Positions 25,071 to 33,009 of a stretch of 64,000 nucleotides of DNA are shown piece by piece. The stretch comes from Pseudomonadota bacterium. Its GTDB lineage: Bacteria > Pseudomonadota > Alphaproteobacteria > Acetobacterales > Acetobacteraceae. Within the stretch, counting starts at the first letter, position 1. Every line of letters begins with the position of its first letter. A program made the position numbers and the translations under genes. The stretch covers positions 62,001-126,000 of the forward strand of contig JAJZVV010000001.1 in assembly GCA_021845595.1 (NCBI GenBank). Reading direction: 5' to 3'. The notes under the pieces were generated by a model that saw only the letters and a list, made by a program, of their open reading frames with translations, was not told the origin of the DNA and made no database searches.

Positions 25071-25823
25071 TCAGGCGCAGCGGCCGCCATCGACGGGGAG
25101 CAGAACCCCGGTGATGAAGGAGCTGGCGTCCTCCGCCAGCCACAGGCAGGCATTGGCGATGTCCGCCGGCGTGCTCATCCGCCCGAGCGGGATCGAGCCG
25201 ATGAATTTCGCCCGGTTCTCCGGCGTATCGGGCACGCCCATGAACTGTTCGAGCAGCCCGGTCGCGCCGATCACCGGGCAGACGGCGTTGACGCGGATAT
25301 TGTCCGGCGCGAGTTCGATCGCCATCGCATGGGTGATGATGTTCACCGCGCCCTTCGACCCGTTGTACCAGACCAGGCCGGGGCGCGGGCGGATGCCGGC
25401 GGTGGAAGCGATGTTGATGAACGCGCCACCCGTGCCCTGACGGCGGAACACCGGCACCGCCGCCTGCGCCATCCAGTAGATCGATTTCACGTTGACGTCG
25501 TAGACGCGGTCGAACTCCTCCTCGGTGACATCGAGCAGCGGCTTGTTGCGGTGGGTCGTGCCGGCATTGTTGACGACGATGTCCAGCCGGCCGAAGCGCG
25601 CCACCGCCGCGTCCACCATTGCGCGGACATCGGCGCCCTTGCTGACGTCCCCGCCGACCGGGGCGGCATGCGCGCCGATCTCGCCGGCGACGCGCGCCGC
25701 ACCCTGCGCGTTCATGTCCGCCACCATCACGCGCGCGCCGTTGGCGGCGTAGAGCTTCGCGATTCCCTCGCCGAAGCCGCTCGCCGCCCCGGTGACGAGC
25801 GCGACCTTGTCCTTCAGACGCAT
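25071..25823 (-). CDS. Short-chain dehydrogenase/reductase
   Basis: A 250-residue classical SDR. The cofactor loop is VTGAASGFGEGIAKLYA, the NNAG motif is VNNAGTTHRN, the catalytic Ser sits in FINIASTAGIRP and the YxxxK in WYNGSKGAVNII. The acidic residue in VMVADMNAQG after beta-strand 2 points to NAD(H) preference. In context it would oxidise an alcohol to a ketone feeding the Baeyer-Villiger monooxygenase encoded upstream in the same orientation, or oxidise the product alcohol. FabG-like fatty-acid function cannot be excluded. Confidence 0.9.
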   Translation of the reverse strand: MRLKDKVALVTGAASGFGEGIAKLYAANGARVMVADMNAQGAARVAGEIGAHAAPVGGDVSKGADVRAMVDAAVARFGRLDIVVNNAGTTHRNKPLLDVTEEEFDRVYDVNVKSIYWMAQAAVPVFRRQGTGGAFINIASTAGIRPRPGLVWYNGSKGAVNIITHAMAIELAPDNIRVNAVCPVIGATGLLEQFMGVPDTPENRAKFIGSIPLGRMSTPADIANACLWLAEDASSFITGVLLPVDGGRCA

Positions 25824-25944
25824 TGTTTTGCCTCCCTACGTCTCCAAGCCTCGCGGAAGGCTAGTGCACGCGGGGTATGGAGGCAAACCACCCCGGACCC
25901 CGAAGGCCGCCGGCGACGGTCGCGTGCCGCCGGCGGCTCCCGGC

Positions 25945-26997
25945 TCACACTTTGGCGGCGAGCAGATCGTTCAGATGCTTGTCGAGCTGCGCCATCGCCG
26001 ACGGATCCGCGCCGAACAGCGCCAGGTGCCCATCGATCGTCTGGATCGGCCGGAACTCCGCATCCGGGATCAGCCGCCACTCCGCCTCGCAATCGGCGGG
26101 CGGGAAGAACATGTCCGACGACATCGGAATGACGAAGGTCTTGGCCTTGATGCGCCCGAGCGCGGCGCGGAGATCGCCCCCGGTATGGCGGCTGACGTCC
26201 CCGCGCTGCCATTTCCACGCCTGGCACAGCAGGTCGTTCGGGTCCATCGGGCCGAAATAGCCATACATGAAGTTGATGAGGAAATCGTCGAGCGAGGAGA
26301 AGCCGAGCAGCTTGTGTCGGTTCTGCTGGAAGAACTCGGTGCTCCAGCCCATCACCGCCCACATCTTGGCATGGCGCAGCAGACCCTCGCGCACGTCGGC
26401 CGGCGAGGTGTAGAAGCCTTTGTTGAAGCCGGGATCGGACGTGATCGCCTCGACCAGCGTCTCGGTGAACAGGAAGTCGTGGACCGTGTTCTTCGCCGTG
26501 CCGGCAATCGGCGCCGCGCGCTTGACCATGTCCGGGTAGCGCACCGCCCATTCATAGGTCTGCTGCGCGCCCATCGAGCCGCCGACGACGAGGGCAAGGG
26601 TCTTGAGGCCGAATTTTTCGGTGACCAGCCGGTGCTGCGCGCGGACGTCGTCGCCGATGCGCACATGCGGAAAATGCGCTGCACCACCCGGCGCCGGCGT
26701 GTTGTGCGGCGAGGTCGAGAGACCGTTGCCGATCTGATTGATGACGATGATGAAATACTTGTCGGGGTCGAGCGCGCGGCCCTTGCCGATATAGACCTGC
26801 TCCATGATCTTGCTGGTCCCGGAATACCAGGTCGGGATCAGGATGGCATTGTCGCCGGCCGCGTTGAGCGTGCCGAAGGTCGCGTAGGCCAGGGTGCAGG
26901 CGCGTAGCGTGCCCCCTTCTTCCAGGTCCAGATTGCCGATATCGTGCAGCTGGTATGGTCCGTGCACGTCCTGCGAGTAGTAGGCATTATCGATCAT
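25945..26997 (-). CDS. Alpha/beta hydrolase, homoserine O-acetyltransferase-like
   Basis: A 350-residue protein of the MetX (homoserine acetyltransferase) branch of alpha/beta hydrolases. The nucleophile motif is VVGGSMGAQQTYEWAVRYPDMV, the aspartate segment VIPMSSDMFFPPADC and the histidine IDGHLALFG. True MetX enzymes have GGSMGG and other substrate residues, and none of the methionine pathway is nearby. Located directly downstream of a BVMO, it is more likely an esterase or lactonase opening the oxygenated product. The ATG follows GGGGGAAACG. The 182-nt region upstream of it shows no clear site. Confidence 0.8.
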   Translation of the reverse strand: MIDNAYYSQDVHGPYQLHDIGNLDLEEGGTLRACTLAYATFGTLNAAGDNAILIPTWYSGTSKIMEQVYIGKGRALDPDKYFIIVINQIGNGLSTSPHNTPAPGGAAHFPHVRIGDDVRAQHRLVTEKFGLKTLALVVGGSMGAQQTYEWAVRYPDMVKRAAPIAGTAKNTVHDFLFTETLVEAITSDPGFNKGFYTSPADVREGLLRHAKMWAVMGWSTEFFQQNRHKLLGFSSLDDFLINFMYGYFGPMDPNDLLCQAWKWQRGDVSRHTGGDLRAALGRIKAKTFVIPMSSDMFFPPADCEAEWRLIPDAEFRPIQTIDGHLALFGADPSAMAQLDKHLNDLLAAKV

Positions 26998-27179
26998 CGT
27001 TTCCCCCGTTTATGATTGGTCGAGGCGGCATCGAGCGGCGACGCTCCACCCGCCGGCGCATCCCCAACGCACGCCCCGTGGTCCGACGCCAACGCCCGCT
27101 TCCGGACGCTGGCTGAGCCGGCCCACGCATTCGGACGAATGCTCTGCCACAAGGTCACGCATTCGAACCTGTCAGAGCC

Positions 27180-28796
27180 TCAGGCCAGCACGAACCCTTC
27201 GTAGTCCTTTGCTGCGATCTCGTCGCAGGTCTTGCGGTAGCCGCCGACCCCCGCCGGCCCCAGATAGGGCAGAAACGCGCGCGGCTTGCCCGGGATATTC
27301 GCGCTCATGTACCAGGAATTGGCCCCGGTCATCAGCGTCATGTTCACCACCTCGTTGACGTGGGCGACCCATTTCTCCTGCGCCTCGGGCATCGCCTCGA
27401 TGACGGACTTGCCGCTCTTGCGCATGGCGTCGATGCATTCGCTGACCCATTCGACATGCTGCTCGATGGCGACGGGCATGTTCGTCAGCACCGACGGGCT
27501 CTGCGGGCCGGTGATGGTGAAGAGGTTGGGAAACCCGGCGACGGAAATCCCGAGATAGGTGTGCGGGCCATCCCGCCATTGCTCGTCCAGCGTCCGGCCG
27601 CCACGCCCTTTCAGATTGAGCGCCTTCAGCGGCCCGGTCATGGCATCGAAGCCGGTGGCGAAGACGATGATATCGAACGGGTAGTCCTTGCCGCCGGCGC
27701 GGATGCCGGTCTCGGTGATTTCCTCGATGGCCCCGTCGGTCGCCGCATCCACCAGCAGAACATTATCCTTGTTGAACGTCTCGTAATAGTTCGTGTCGAG
27801 CGGCTGGCGCTTGGTGCCGTAGGCGTAGCCCTTGGGGATGAGCTTCTCCGCCACCGCCGGATCCTTCACCGTCGCGCGGATCTTGCGCTTGATGTAATCG
27901 GCGCAGAGATCGTTGGCTTCCTGGCTGAAGAACATGTCCTGGTAGTTGGCGAGCCAGAACGCGAAGCCGCCCGAATCCCACATCCGGTCGAATTCGCGCT
28001 CCCGCTCCTCGGCGGTCGCTTCCAGTGCCGATTTCGGGATGAAATAATGCTCCTGGCCGAAGAAGGAATCGCGGATGCGCTGCACGATGCCGTCATAATC
28101 GGCCTTGCGCGCCTGGCTGATCTCCGGATCCACTTTGCCGTTGCGCGCCGGCACGCAGTAGTTCGCGGTGCGCTGGAACACGGTGAGATGCTTGGCTTGC
28201 TGCGCGATCTCGGGAATCGCCTGCACCGCGGTCGCGCCGGTGCCGACCACGGCGACGCGCTTGGCTGTGAAGTCCACGCCGGTGTGGGGGAAGCGGCTGG
28301 TGTGGTACCATTTGCCCTTGAACGTCTCCAGCCCCTTGAACTGCGGCATGTTCGTGGTCGAAAGGCTGCCAACGGCCGCGATCAGGTATTGCGCCGTGAC
28401 GTCCTCGCCGGTGTCCGTGTGCACGCGCCACAGATTGGCGCTTTCGTCGAACTCGGCGCCAGTCACGCGCGTATTGAACTTGATGTCGCGCTTCAGGTCA
28501 TGCCGCTTGGCGACGTGTTCGAGATAGCGGAGGATTTCCGGCTGCTCCGGATAGCGCTCCGACCACTCCCATTCCTGGAGCATTTGCTTGTCCCAGGTGA
28601 AGCAGTAGATGTAGGCGTCGGAATCGCAGCGCGCGCCGGGATAGCGGTTCCAGTACCACGTGCCGCCGACCGTCTCGCCGGCCTCATAGACGCGGACCTT
28701 GAGGCCCAGCCGGTCGCGCAGCGACTTCAGCATGTAGAGGCCCGAAAACCCGGCGCCAATCACGATCGCGTCGAAATTTTGCGTCGAATTCGACAT
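27180..28796 (-). CDS. Baeyer-Villiger monooxygenase 1 (class B flavoprotein)
   Basis: A 538-residue FAD/NADPH monooxygenase. It has two Rossmann motifs (GAGFSG, residues 14-19; GTGATA, 185-190). Between them is the Baeyer-Villiger fingerprint FKGKWYHTSRFP (159-170), matching FxGxxxHxxxW/F-P with F in place of the usual W. GGTWYWNRYPGARCD and VFATGFDAMTG are also typical of cyclohexanone-monooxygenase-like enzymes. It inserts an O2-derived oxygen next to a ketone, giving an ester or lactone. A hydrolase and an SDR follow downstream and an outer-membrane channel lies upstream. A paralog is at 46.8-48.5 kb. Confidence 0.92.
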   Translation of the reverse strand: MSNSTQNFDAIVIGAGFSGLYMLKSLRDRLGLKVRVYEAGETVGGTWYWNRYPGARCDSDAYIYCFTWDKQMLQEWEWSERYPEQPEILRYLEHVAKRHDLKRDIKFNTRVTGAEFDESANLWRVHTDTGEDVTAQYLIAAVGSLSTTNMPQFKGLETFKGKWYHTSRFPHTGVDFTAKRVAVVGTGATAVQAIPEIAQQAKHLTVFQRTANYCVPARNGKVDPEISQARKADYDGIVQRIRDSFFGQEHYFIPKSALEATAEEREREFDRMWDSGGFAFWLANYQDMFFSQEANDLCADYIKRKIRATVKDPAVAEKLIPKGYAYGTKRQPLDTNYYETFNKDNVLLVDAATDGAIEEITETGIRAGGKDYPFDIIVFATGFDAMTGPLKALNLKGRGGRTLDEQWRDGPHTYLGISVAGFPNLFTITGPQSPSVLTNMPVAIEQHVEWVSECIDAMRKSGKSVIEAMPEAQEKWVAHVNEVVNMTLMTGANSWYMSANIPGKPRAFLPYLGPAGVGGYRKTCDEIAAKDYEGFVLA

Positions 28797-28952
28797 TTGT
28801 CCCCCCGATCATTTTTTCCGGTGCTCCTGATCCGGAGCCACGTCGCTTAGGCGCAAGCGAAGCACAGAACCCGCCCGCGATCCATGCGATTTTTTGCGCC
28901 GCCCCCGTCGCCGCGCCGCGCCGCGGCCCGGGGTGGGGCGGCCGGTAGGGCT

Positions 28953-30500
28953 TCAGAGCCGCCAGATCGCCATCATGAAGGCGAAGTTCGCCTGCTTGCC
29001 GCGCGGATAATTGGCAGCGATGACATCGGCGCCGAAGGCGCGGCCGAGATACCAGTTGAGGCTGAGGTGCTCGTCATACTCCCAGTTGAGCGCCGTCTCC
29101 AGCACGCTGGCGAGATTGCCCCGCCCGTAGCTTGGCCGCGGCTGGTAGCCGAAGAGCGTATCGTTCCAGGCGCCGCCGCCTGCATACCAGAGATCCTGCT
29201 TGGCATTCAGCTGCAGGCTGTGGAAATCGACGCGCCATTGCAGCGACTGCGTCGGGTAGGTGAGCAGCTCGATCATCGCGTCGTTGACATTCTGCATGTC
29301 GTAGAAAGCGAAATTGGCAAAATACCAGGGCGTCGGAAGAATATCGAAGAAGGTGCTGTGGGTGTTGTTGTTCGGCGAGTGATCGCCGGAGGCGACGGTG
29401 TAGCCGCCGCGCAGCCAGGGCTGCCACGGGCCGCTCAGCCAGTGATAGCCAAGCTCGGCGGTGTAGGCGTAGGCGCTCTGGGTCTGCACGCCCCAGGAGC
29501 CGAACTGCCTCGCGCCCCACAGCAGCACATCGATATCGCCGGGCCCGGCGGCGAATTCGCGCAGGAAGTTGCCGCCGATGGTGTTGATGCGCACAGGACC
29601 ATTCCCGAGCATCCGCTGCGCCAGGCTTTGATTGTCCGGCAGCAGGATGCCGCGCGTGTCGTCGTAATGGATCACGAACAGCCGCCCGAGCGCGCGTTCC
29701 CAGAGCCATCCCGGCAGCGCCTTCGGGCCGGCGTTGAAGGACAGATAGGCAACGTCCACGCCGTTGATTTCGTTGTTGCCATTGATGAGATACGCGCCCT
29801 CGGTGGGCATGCCGTAGAGCATGGTGACGTTGCGGTTGGCTTCGCCGTAGGTGACCTTGGCGCCGTCCAGCGAACGGCCGCCGACCAGCACGAAGCGCGA
29901 GCCGATCAGGCGCTGCTGGATGCGGTTGAGCACCAGCCACCGCAACCCGGGATCGTCGGGGATGATTTCGGTCCCGTCATTGAATTCGTAGCGCCCGGCG
30001 ACCAGGCCGAAGCCGTTGAACGCCTTCGGGTCGAGGGCGATGTAAGCCTGCTTGAGAAAGATATCGATCGCGTCACGCGTTCCATTGGCCGCGTAATAGG
30101 TGGAGCCGATGCCGGATTCGCCCTGCGGATAGGGTGCCTTGGCGTTCGTCGGCAGGTTGAACAAGCTCGGGCTCAGCGCCTCGGCGTAGGCGGTGACGCC
30201 ATTGTTGAAATGGTAGCCGAGCCCGAAACGGACGAAATCCTCCGCGAACCCATACTCGTTCTGATAGGTCTGCCCGTGCGAGGGCGTCGGCGTGAACCAT
30301 TGCTCGTAGGGCGTCATCCCGAGCGCGGCGCCGGTGATATAGAAGGAGCCGGGACCGACCTGGCCGAGATTGACTTCCGACGTGTCGGCGCGTGCCCGTT
30401 CGCCGAATGCGACCAGCGCCGCGAGGACTGCGCCCAGGACGAGCGCGGCAAGGCGCGCGTGGCGGCGTGGCGCAGGATGCGCTGGCGAATTTCTCAGCAT
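28953..30500 (-). CDS. Outer-membrane beta-barrel channel (alginate-export-like family)
   Basis: A 515-residue exported protein. A long signal peptide (LAALVLGAVLAALVAFGERARA) is followed by alternating polar/hydrophobic strands rich in Tyr/Trp/Asn, ending AFMMAIWRL. The pattern and length resemble the alginate_exp family of 18-strand barrels, which in degraders often import hydrophobic or aromatic substrates. It is transcribed just before the BVMO gene and probably admits its substrate. No terminal Phe is present, which is slightly unusual. A perfect FNR-type box centred 79 nt upstream of the ATG marks a likely promoter. Confidence 0.7.
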   Translation of the reverse strand: MLRNSPAHPAPRRHARLAALVLGAVLAALVAFGERARADTSEVNLGQVGPGSFYITGAALGMTPYEQWFTPTPSHGQTYQNEYGFAEDFVRFGLGYHFNNGVTAYAEALSPSLFNLPTNAKAPYPQGESGIGSTYYAANGTRDAIDIFLKQAYIALDPKAFNGFGLVAGRYEFNDGTEIIPDDPGLRWLVLNRIQQRLIGSRFVLVGGRSLDGAKVTYGEANRNVTMLYGMPTEGAYLINGNNEINGVDVAYLSFNAGPKALPGWLWERALGRLFVIHYDDTRGILLPDNQSLAQRMLGNGPVRINTIGGNFLREFAAGPGDIDVLLWGARQFGSWGVQTQSAYAYTAELGYHWLSGPWQPWLRGGYTVASGDHSPNNNTHSTFFDILPTPWYFANFAFYDMQNVNDAMIELLTYPTQSLQWRVDFHSLQLNAKQDLWYAGGGAWNDTLFGYQPRPSYGRGNLASVLETALNWEYDEHLSLNWYLGRAFGADVIAANYPRGKQANFAFMMAIWRL

Positions 30501-30566
30501 CGTTCCTCCCGTCCGCCGGCCGAATTCCAGCGCCGGCTGACGGAAATTGAGAACCCGCGTTACGGC

Positions 30567-30592
30567 GGCGCCTTGATCTGGATCAAGGCGCC
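30567..30592 (-). promoter_or_regulatory. FNR/FixK-type box in a long palindrome upstream of the channel gene
   Basis: TTGATCTGGATCAA (30573-30586) exactly fits TTGAT-N4-ATCAA and equals the common rhizobial FixK-box form. It is embedded in a 26-bp dyad with 12-bp perfect arms. A TCAATT hexamer on the minus strand (30546-30551) is centred about 31 nt from the box centre, close to the class II (-41.5) arrangement. Because it begins 4 nt after the CitE-like stop, the same dyad could also act as a transcript-end hairpin. Confidence 0.68.
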
Positions 30593-30595
30593 GGC

Positions 30596-31483
30596 CTACG
30601 TCGCCAGCCCGGCCTGGCGGGCGATGGCGAGCAGGCGCTGCGCCTGCTTCAAATGCGGCATGTCGAGCATCTTGCCCGCCAGCCCGACGACACCGGCGCC
30701 CGGGGCCGCGGCGAAGGCAGCGACCACCTGCTCGGCGTGCGCGAGCTCGGCCGCGCTCGGCGTGAAGGCGTCGTTGATCACCGGCACCTGATCAGGGTGG
30801 ATGGCGAGCTTGCCGGTGAAGCCGCTGCGCCGCGCCGCGCGCGCCTCCCGGGCCAGGCCGGCCGGGTCGCGAAAATCGGTGAAGACCGTATCCAGCGGCT
30901 CGACGCCAGCGGTGACGGCGGCGGCGAGGCAGAGCGTGCGCGCGAGGCGAAACGCGTCGTCGTAGACGCCGGCCTCGGTGCGGTTGGTGCTGGCGCCGAG
31001 CGCGGCGGCGAGGTCCTCCGCCCCCCAGGTCATGCCGGCGAGGCGCGGCCCGCAGGCGCCATAGGTATCGAGGCGGAACAGCGCCCGCGCCGTCTCGGTG
31101 GCGACCGGGACGATGCGGATATGGCCCGACGGCAGACCGAGGCTCGCCTCCAGCGCGTCGAGATAATGGCCGAGACGGACGATCTCCTCGCCCCCATCGG
31201 GCTTGGGCAGCACGATCCCGTCGGGCACCCCGGGGACCACCGCGGCGAGATCCGCCAACGCCAGCGCCGTTCCGAGCGGATTGATGCGCACCCAGAGCTG
31301 CTGGGCCGAGCGCTCCCGATGGGCGAGCAGGAATTCGCGCACCATCCCCCGCGCTGTCGGCAGCCGCTCCTGCGCCACCGCGTCCTCGAGATCCAGGATC
31401 AGCGCGTCCGCGGGAGAGGATCGCCCTTTGGCGAGCTTGCGCTCGGCATCCCCGGGAACGAACAGCATGGAGCGCAGCGGCAT
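30596..31483 (-). CDS. HpcH/HpaI aldolase / citrate lyase beta-like protein
   Basis: A 295-residue TIM-barrel lyase of the CitE/malyl-CoA-lyase group, acting on hydroxyacyl-CoA thioesters with Mg2+. Motifs: RSMLFVPGDAERKLAKG, ALILDLEDAVAQERL (acidic metal ligand), LWVRINPLGTALA, IVLPKPDGGEEI, and GFTGKLAIHPDQVPVINDAF near the C-terminus. It is encoded between a MaoC-type dehydratase and the channel/BVMO genes. The pair MaoC plus CitE could hydrate an enoyl-CoA and then cleave it, finishing the breakdown of a ring-opened product. Confidence 0.88.
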   Translation of the reverse strand: MPLRSMLFVPGDAERKLAKGRSSPADALILDLEDAVAQERLPTARGMVREFLLAHRERSAQQLWVRINPLGTALALADLAAVVPGVPDGIVLPKPDGGEEIVRLGHYLDALEASLGLPSGHIRIVPVATETARALFRLDTYGACGPRLAGMTWGAEDLAAALGASTNRTEAGVYDDAFRLARTLCLAAAVTAGVEPLDTVFTDFRDPAGLAREARAARRSGFTGKLAIHPDQVPVINDAFTPSAAELAHAEQVVAAFAAAPGAGVVGLAGKMLDMPHLKQAQRLLAIARQAGLAT

Positions 31484-31506
31484 CTTATCCCCCTCAGGCC
31501 AGCCCC

Positions 31507-31959
31507 TCAGGCCGGACGCTTCTTCATCAGCGCCGAACGCCGGCAGGAGGCAACCTCCTGGCCACGCTGGTTGATGCAGCGATGTTCGAAGATGACGATG
31601 CCGGCGTCGGGGCGCGAACGGCTCTCGCGCCGCTCGACGACGCGGGTTTCCGTGCGCAGCGTATCGCCGATGAACACCGGCGAGGGAAAGCGCACCGTCT
31701 CCATGCCGAGGTTGGCGATGGTGGTGCCGAGCGTGGTATCGCCGACCGAAACACCCACCATCAGGCCGAAGGTGAACATCGAATTCACCAGAATCTGCCC
31801 GAACTCGGTGCCTTTGCAGAACTCGGCGTCGAGATGCAGCGGCTGCGGATTATGCGTCAGCGCGCTGAACAGCAGATTGTCGGTCTCGGTGACGGTGCGC
31901 GTGATGTCGTGGACGAAGTGGCGACCTTCGGGAAGGTCCTCGAAATAGAGTCCGGCCAT
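31507..31959 (-). CDS. MaoC-family dehydratase (hot-dog fold)
   Basis: A 150-residue hot-dog-fold enoyl-CoA hydratase. The hydratase motif region reads [18 protein letters not shown] with the catalytic Asn/His, and [16 protein letters not shown] follows; [16 protein letters not shown] is typical of mesaconyl/MaoC-like members. The ATG at 31959 begins [15 protein letters not shown], the standard N-terminus. It is the first gene of the presumed catabolic run and precedes the CitE-like lyase by 23 nt, a pairing seen in several CoA-dependent side-chain pathways. Confidence 0.87.
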   Translation of the reverse strand: MAGLYFEDLPEGRHFVHDITRTVTETDNLLFSALTHNPQPLHLDAEFCKGTEFGQILVNSMFTFGLMVGVSVGDTTLGTTIANLGMETVRFPSPVFIGDTLRTETRVVERRESRSRPDAGIVIFEHRCINQRGQEVASCRRSALMKKRPA

Positions 31960-32053
31960 GGCAGGCTCCGCCGCAGGAAATGCTGGAGCCGGACCATAGC
32001 AAGCCGCCGGGTGGGACGGCCAGCCCTGCGTCTGGAGCTGGCGGCGTGCCGGG

Positions 32054-32236
32054 TCAGAGGTTCGTCCCGATGGTCGAGAACGTGGTGTTGAGATCCGAGC
32101 CCAGTGTCGACAGCGCACCGACGATGGCGACGGCGATCAGGGCCGCGATCAGCGCGTATTCGAGCGCGGTGACACCCCGCTCGTCGCGGCGCAGACGCTG
32201 GGCCAGGGCAAGAATGCGAAGGGTTGCAGCGGTCAT
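32054..32236 (-). CDS. Flp-family type IVb pilin
   Basis: A 60-residue prepilin. A short basic leader (LRRDERG) is followed by the processing site [22 protein letters not shown], with Glu at position 5 of the mature pilin, and a short C-terminal tail. Flp pilins assemble tad-type adhesive fibres after cleavage by TadV/CpaA. The ATG at 32236 follows GAGGATAT; the upstream in-frame ATG at 32284 would add 16 residues without prepilin character. No tad/cpa genes are adjacent, so assembly genes must be elsewhere, or the gene may have another use. Confidence 0.88.
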   Translation of the reverse strand: MTAATLRILALAQRLRRDERGVTALEYALIAALIAVAIVGALSTLGSDLNTTFSTIGTNL

Positions 32237-32395
32237 GTCGATATCCTCGGTTGCTGCCGGACGGGTCCGGACGATGGGACTCATTTCTCAGCGCATCGAG
32301 GCATTTTGCCGTCGCGACCCGGAACGAAGCGCGCCGGGCGCCGCCACGGGCAGTCCAGCACGCGCAGGATTAAGCAACGGTGAAACGTCCGGCGT

Positions 32396-32917
32396 TCAGG
32401 CGCCGGCGGCAAGCACGTGGTGCGTCACGCTCATCTGCGGCGGGTTGCGAAGCGTCTGGTAGATCACGCAGTAGCGCTCGGTCGTTTCGATCATACGGCG
32501 CACCTGCTCAGGAGCGGCGTCCGTGTCCAGTTCGAAGCGCAGCGCGATCTCGATCACGCCGACCGGCGCGGCACGGTCGATCGCCAGCGTGCCGCGCGCG
32601 TCCCACAGCCCCTCGGCGATGATGCGTCCGCCGCGGATGCCGATCCCCATCGCGGTCGCGACGGCCTTGAGCGTGACCCCGGCACACGCGATCAGCGCCT
32701 CGAGCAGCATGTCGCCCGAACAGGCCAGGCTGCCGTCGCCGCCGGTGGCCTGGTGCAGTCCGGCCCGGGTCTCGCCGGCCCAGGAATGCACCACACAGGC
32801 GATTTCCCCGGCCTCGATCCGGCCCTCGGCGCGGGCCGGGATGCGGGCACTGTCGGGATCCTCGCGGTAGCGCTGCTTCAGCGGCGCTTGCATCGCGCGC
32901 AAAGCGGTGGCGTCCAT
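32396..32917 (-). CDS. OsmC-family protein
   Basis: A 173-residue OsmC/Ohr-fold protein. Recognisable segments are GGDGSLACSGDMLLEALIACAGVTLKAVA, where the redox cysteines of peroxidatic members are expected, and a final TTERYCVIYQTLRNPP. OsmC/Ohr proteins reduce organic hydroperoxides with dithiols. Here C66 (ACSGD), the C in IACAG and YC are present, but the canonical two-Cys spacing is not certain. It stands alone, upstream of the pilin gene in the same orientation with 159 nt between. Confidence 0.8.
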   Translation of the reverse strand: MDATALRAMQAPLKQRYREDPDSARIPARAEGRIEAGEIACVVHSWAGETRAGLHQATGGDGSLACSGDMLLEALIACAGVTLKAVATAMGIGIRGGRIIAEGLWDARGTLAIDRAAPVGVIEIALRFELDTDAAPEQVRRMIETTERYCVIYQTLRNPPQMSVTHHVLAAGA

Positions 32918-33009
32918 GGTGATCGTCCTCTCCTCGGCGCCCTTCCGGGCTGGCCCTCCTCGTCCTCGGCGTAACGTTGGACCAGGAACGCCAGCGGCGG
33001 CAAGCGCCG

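Noticed and set aside
25945-26997. Annotation as metX for methionine synthesis
   Set aside because: The nucleophile loop is GGSMGA rather than GGSMGG, and the context is a BVMO cassette, so a hydrolase call is safer.
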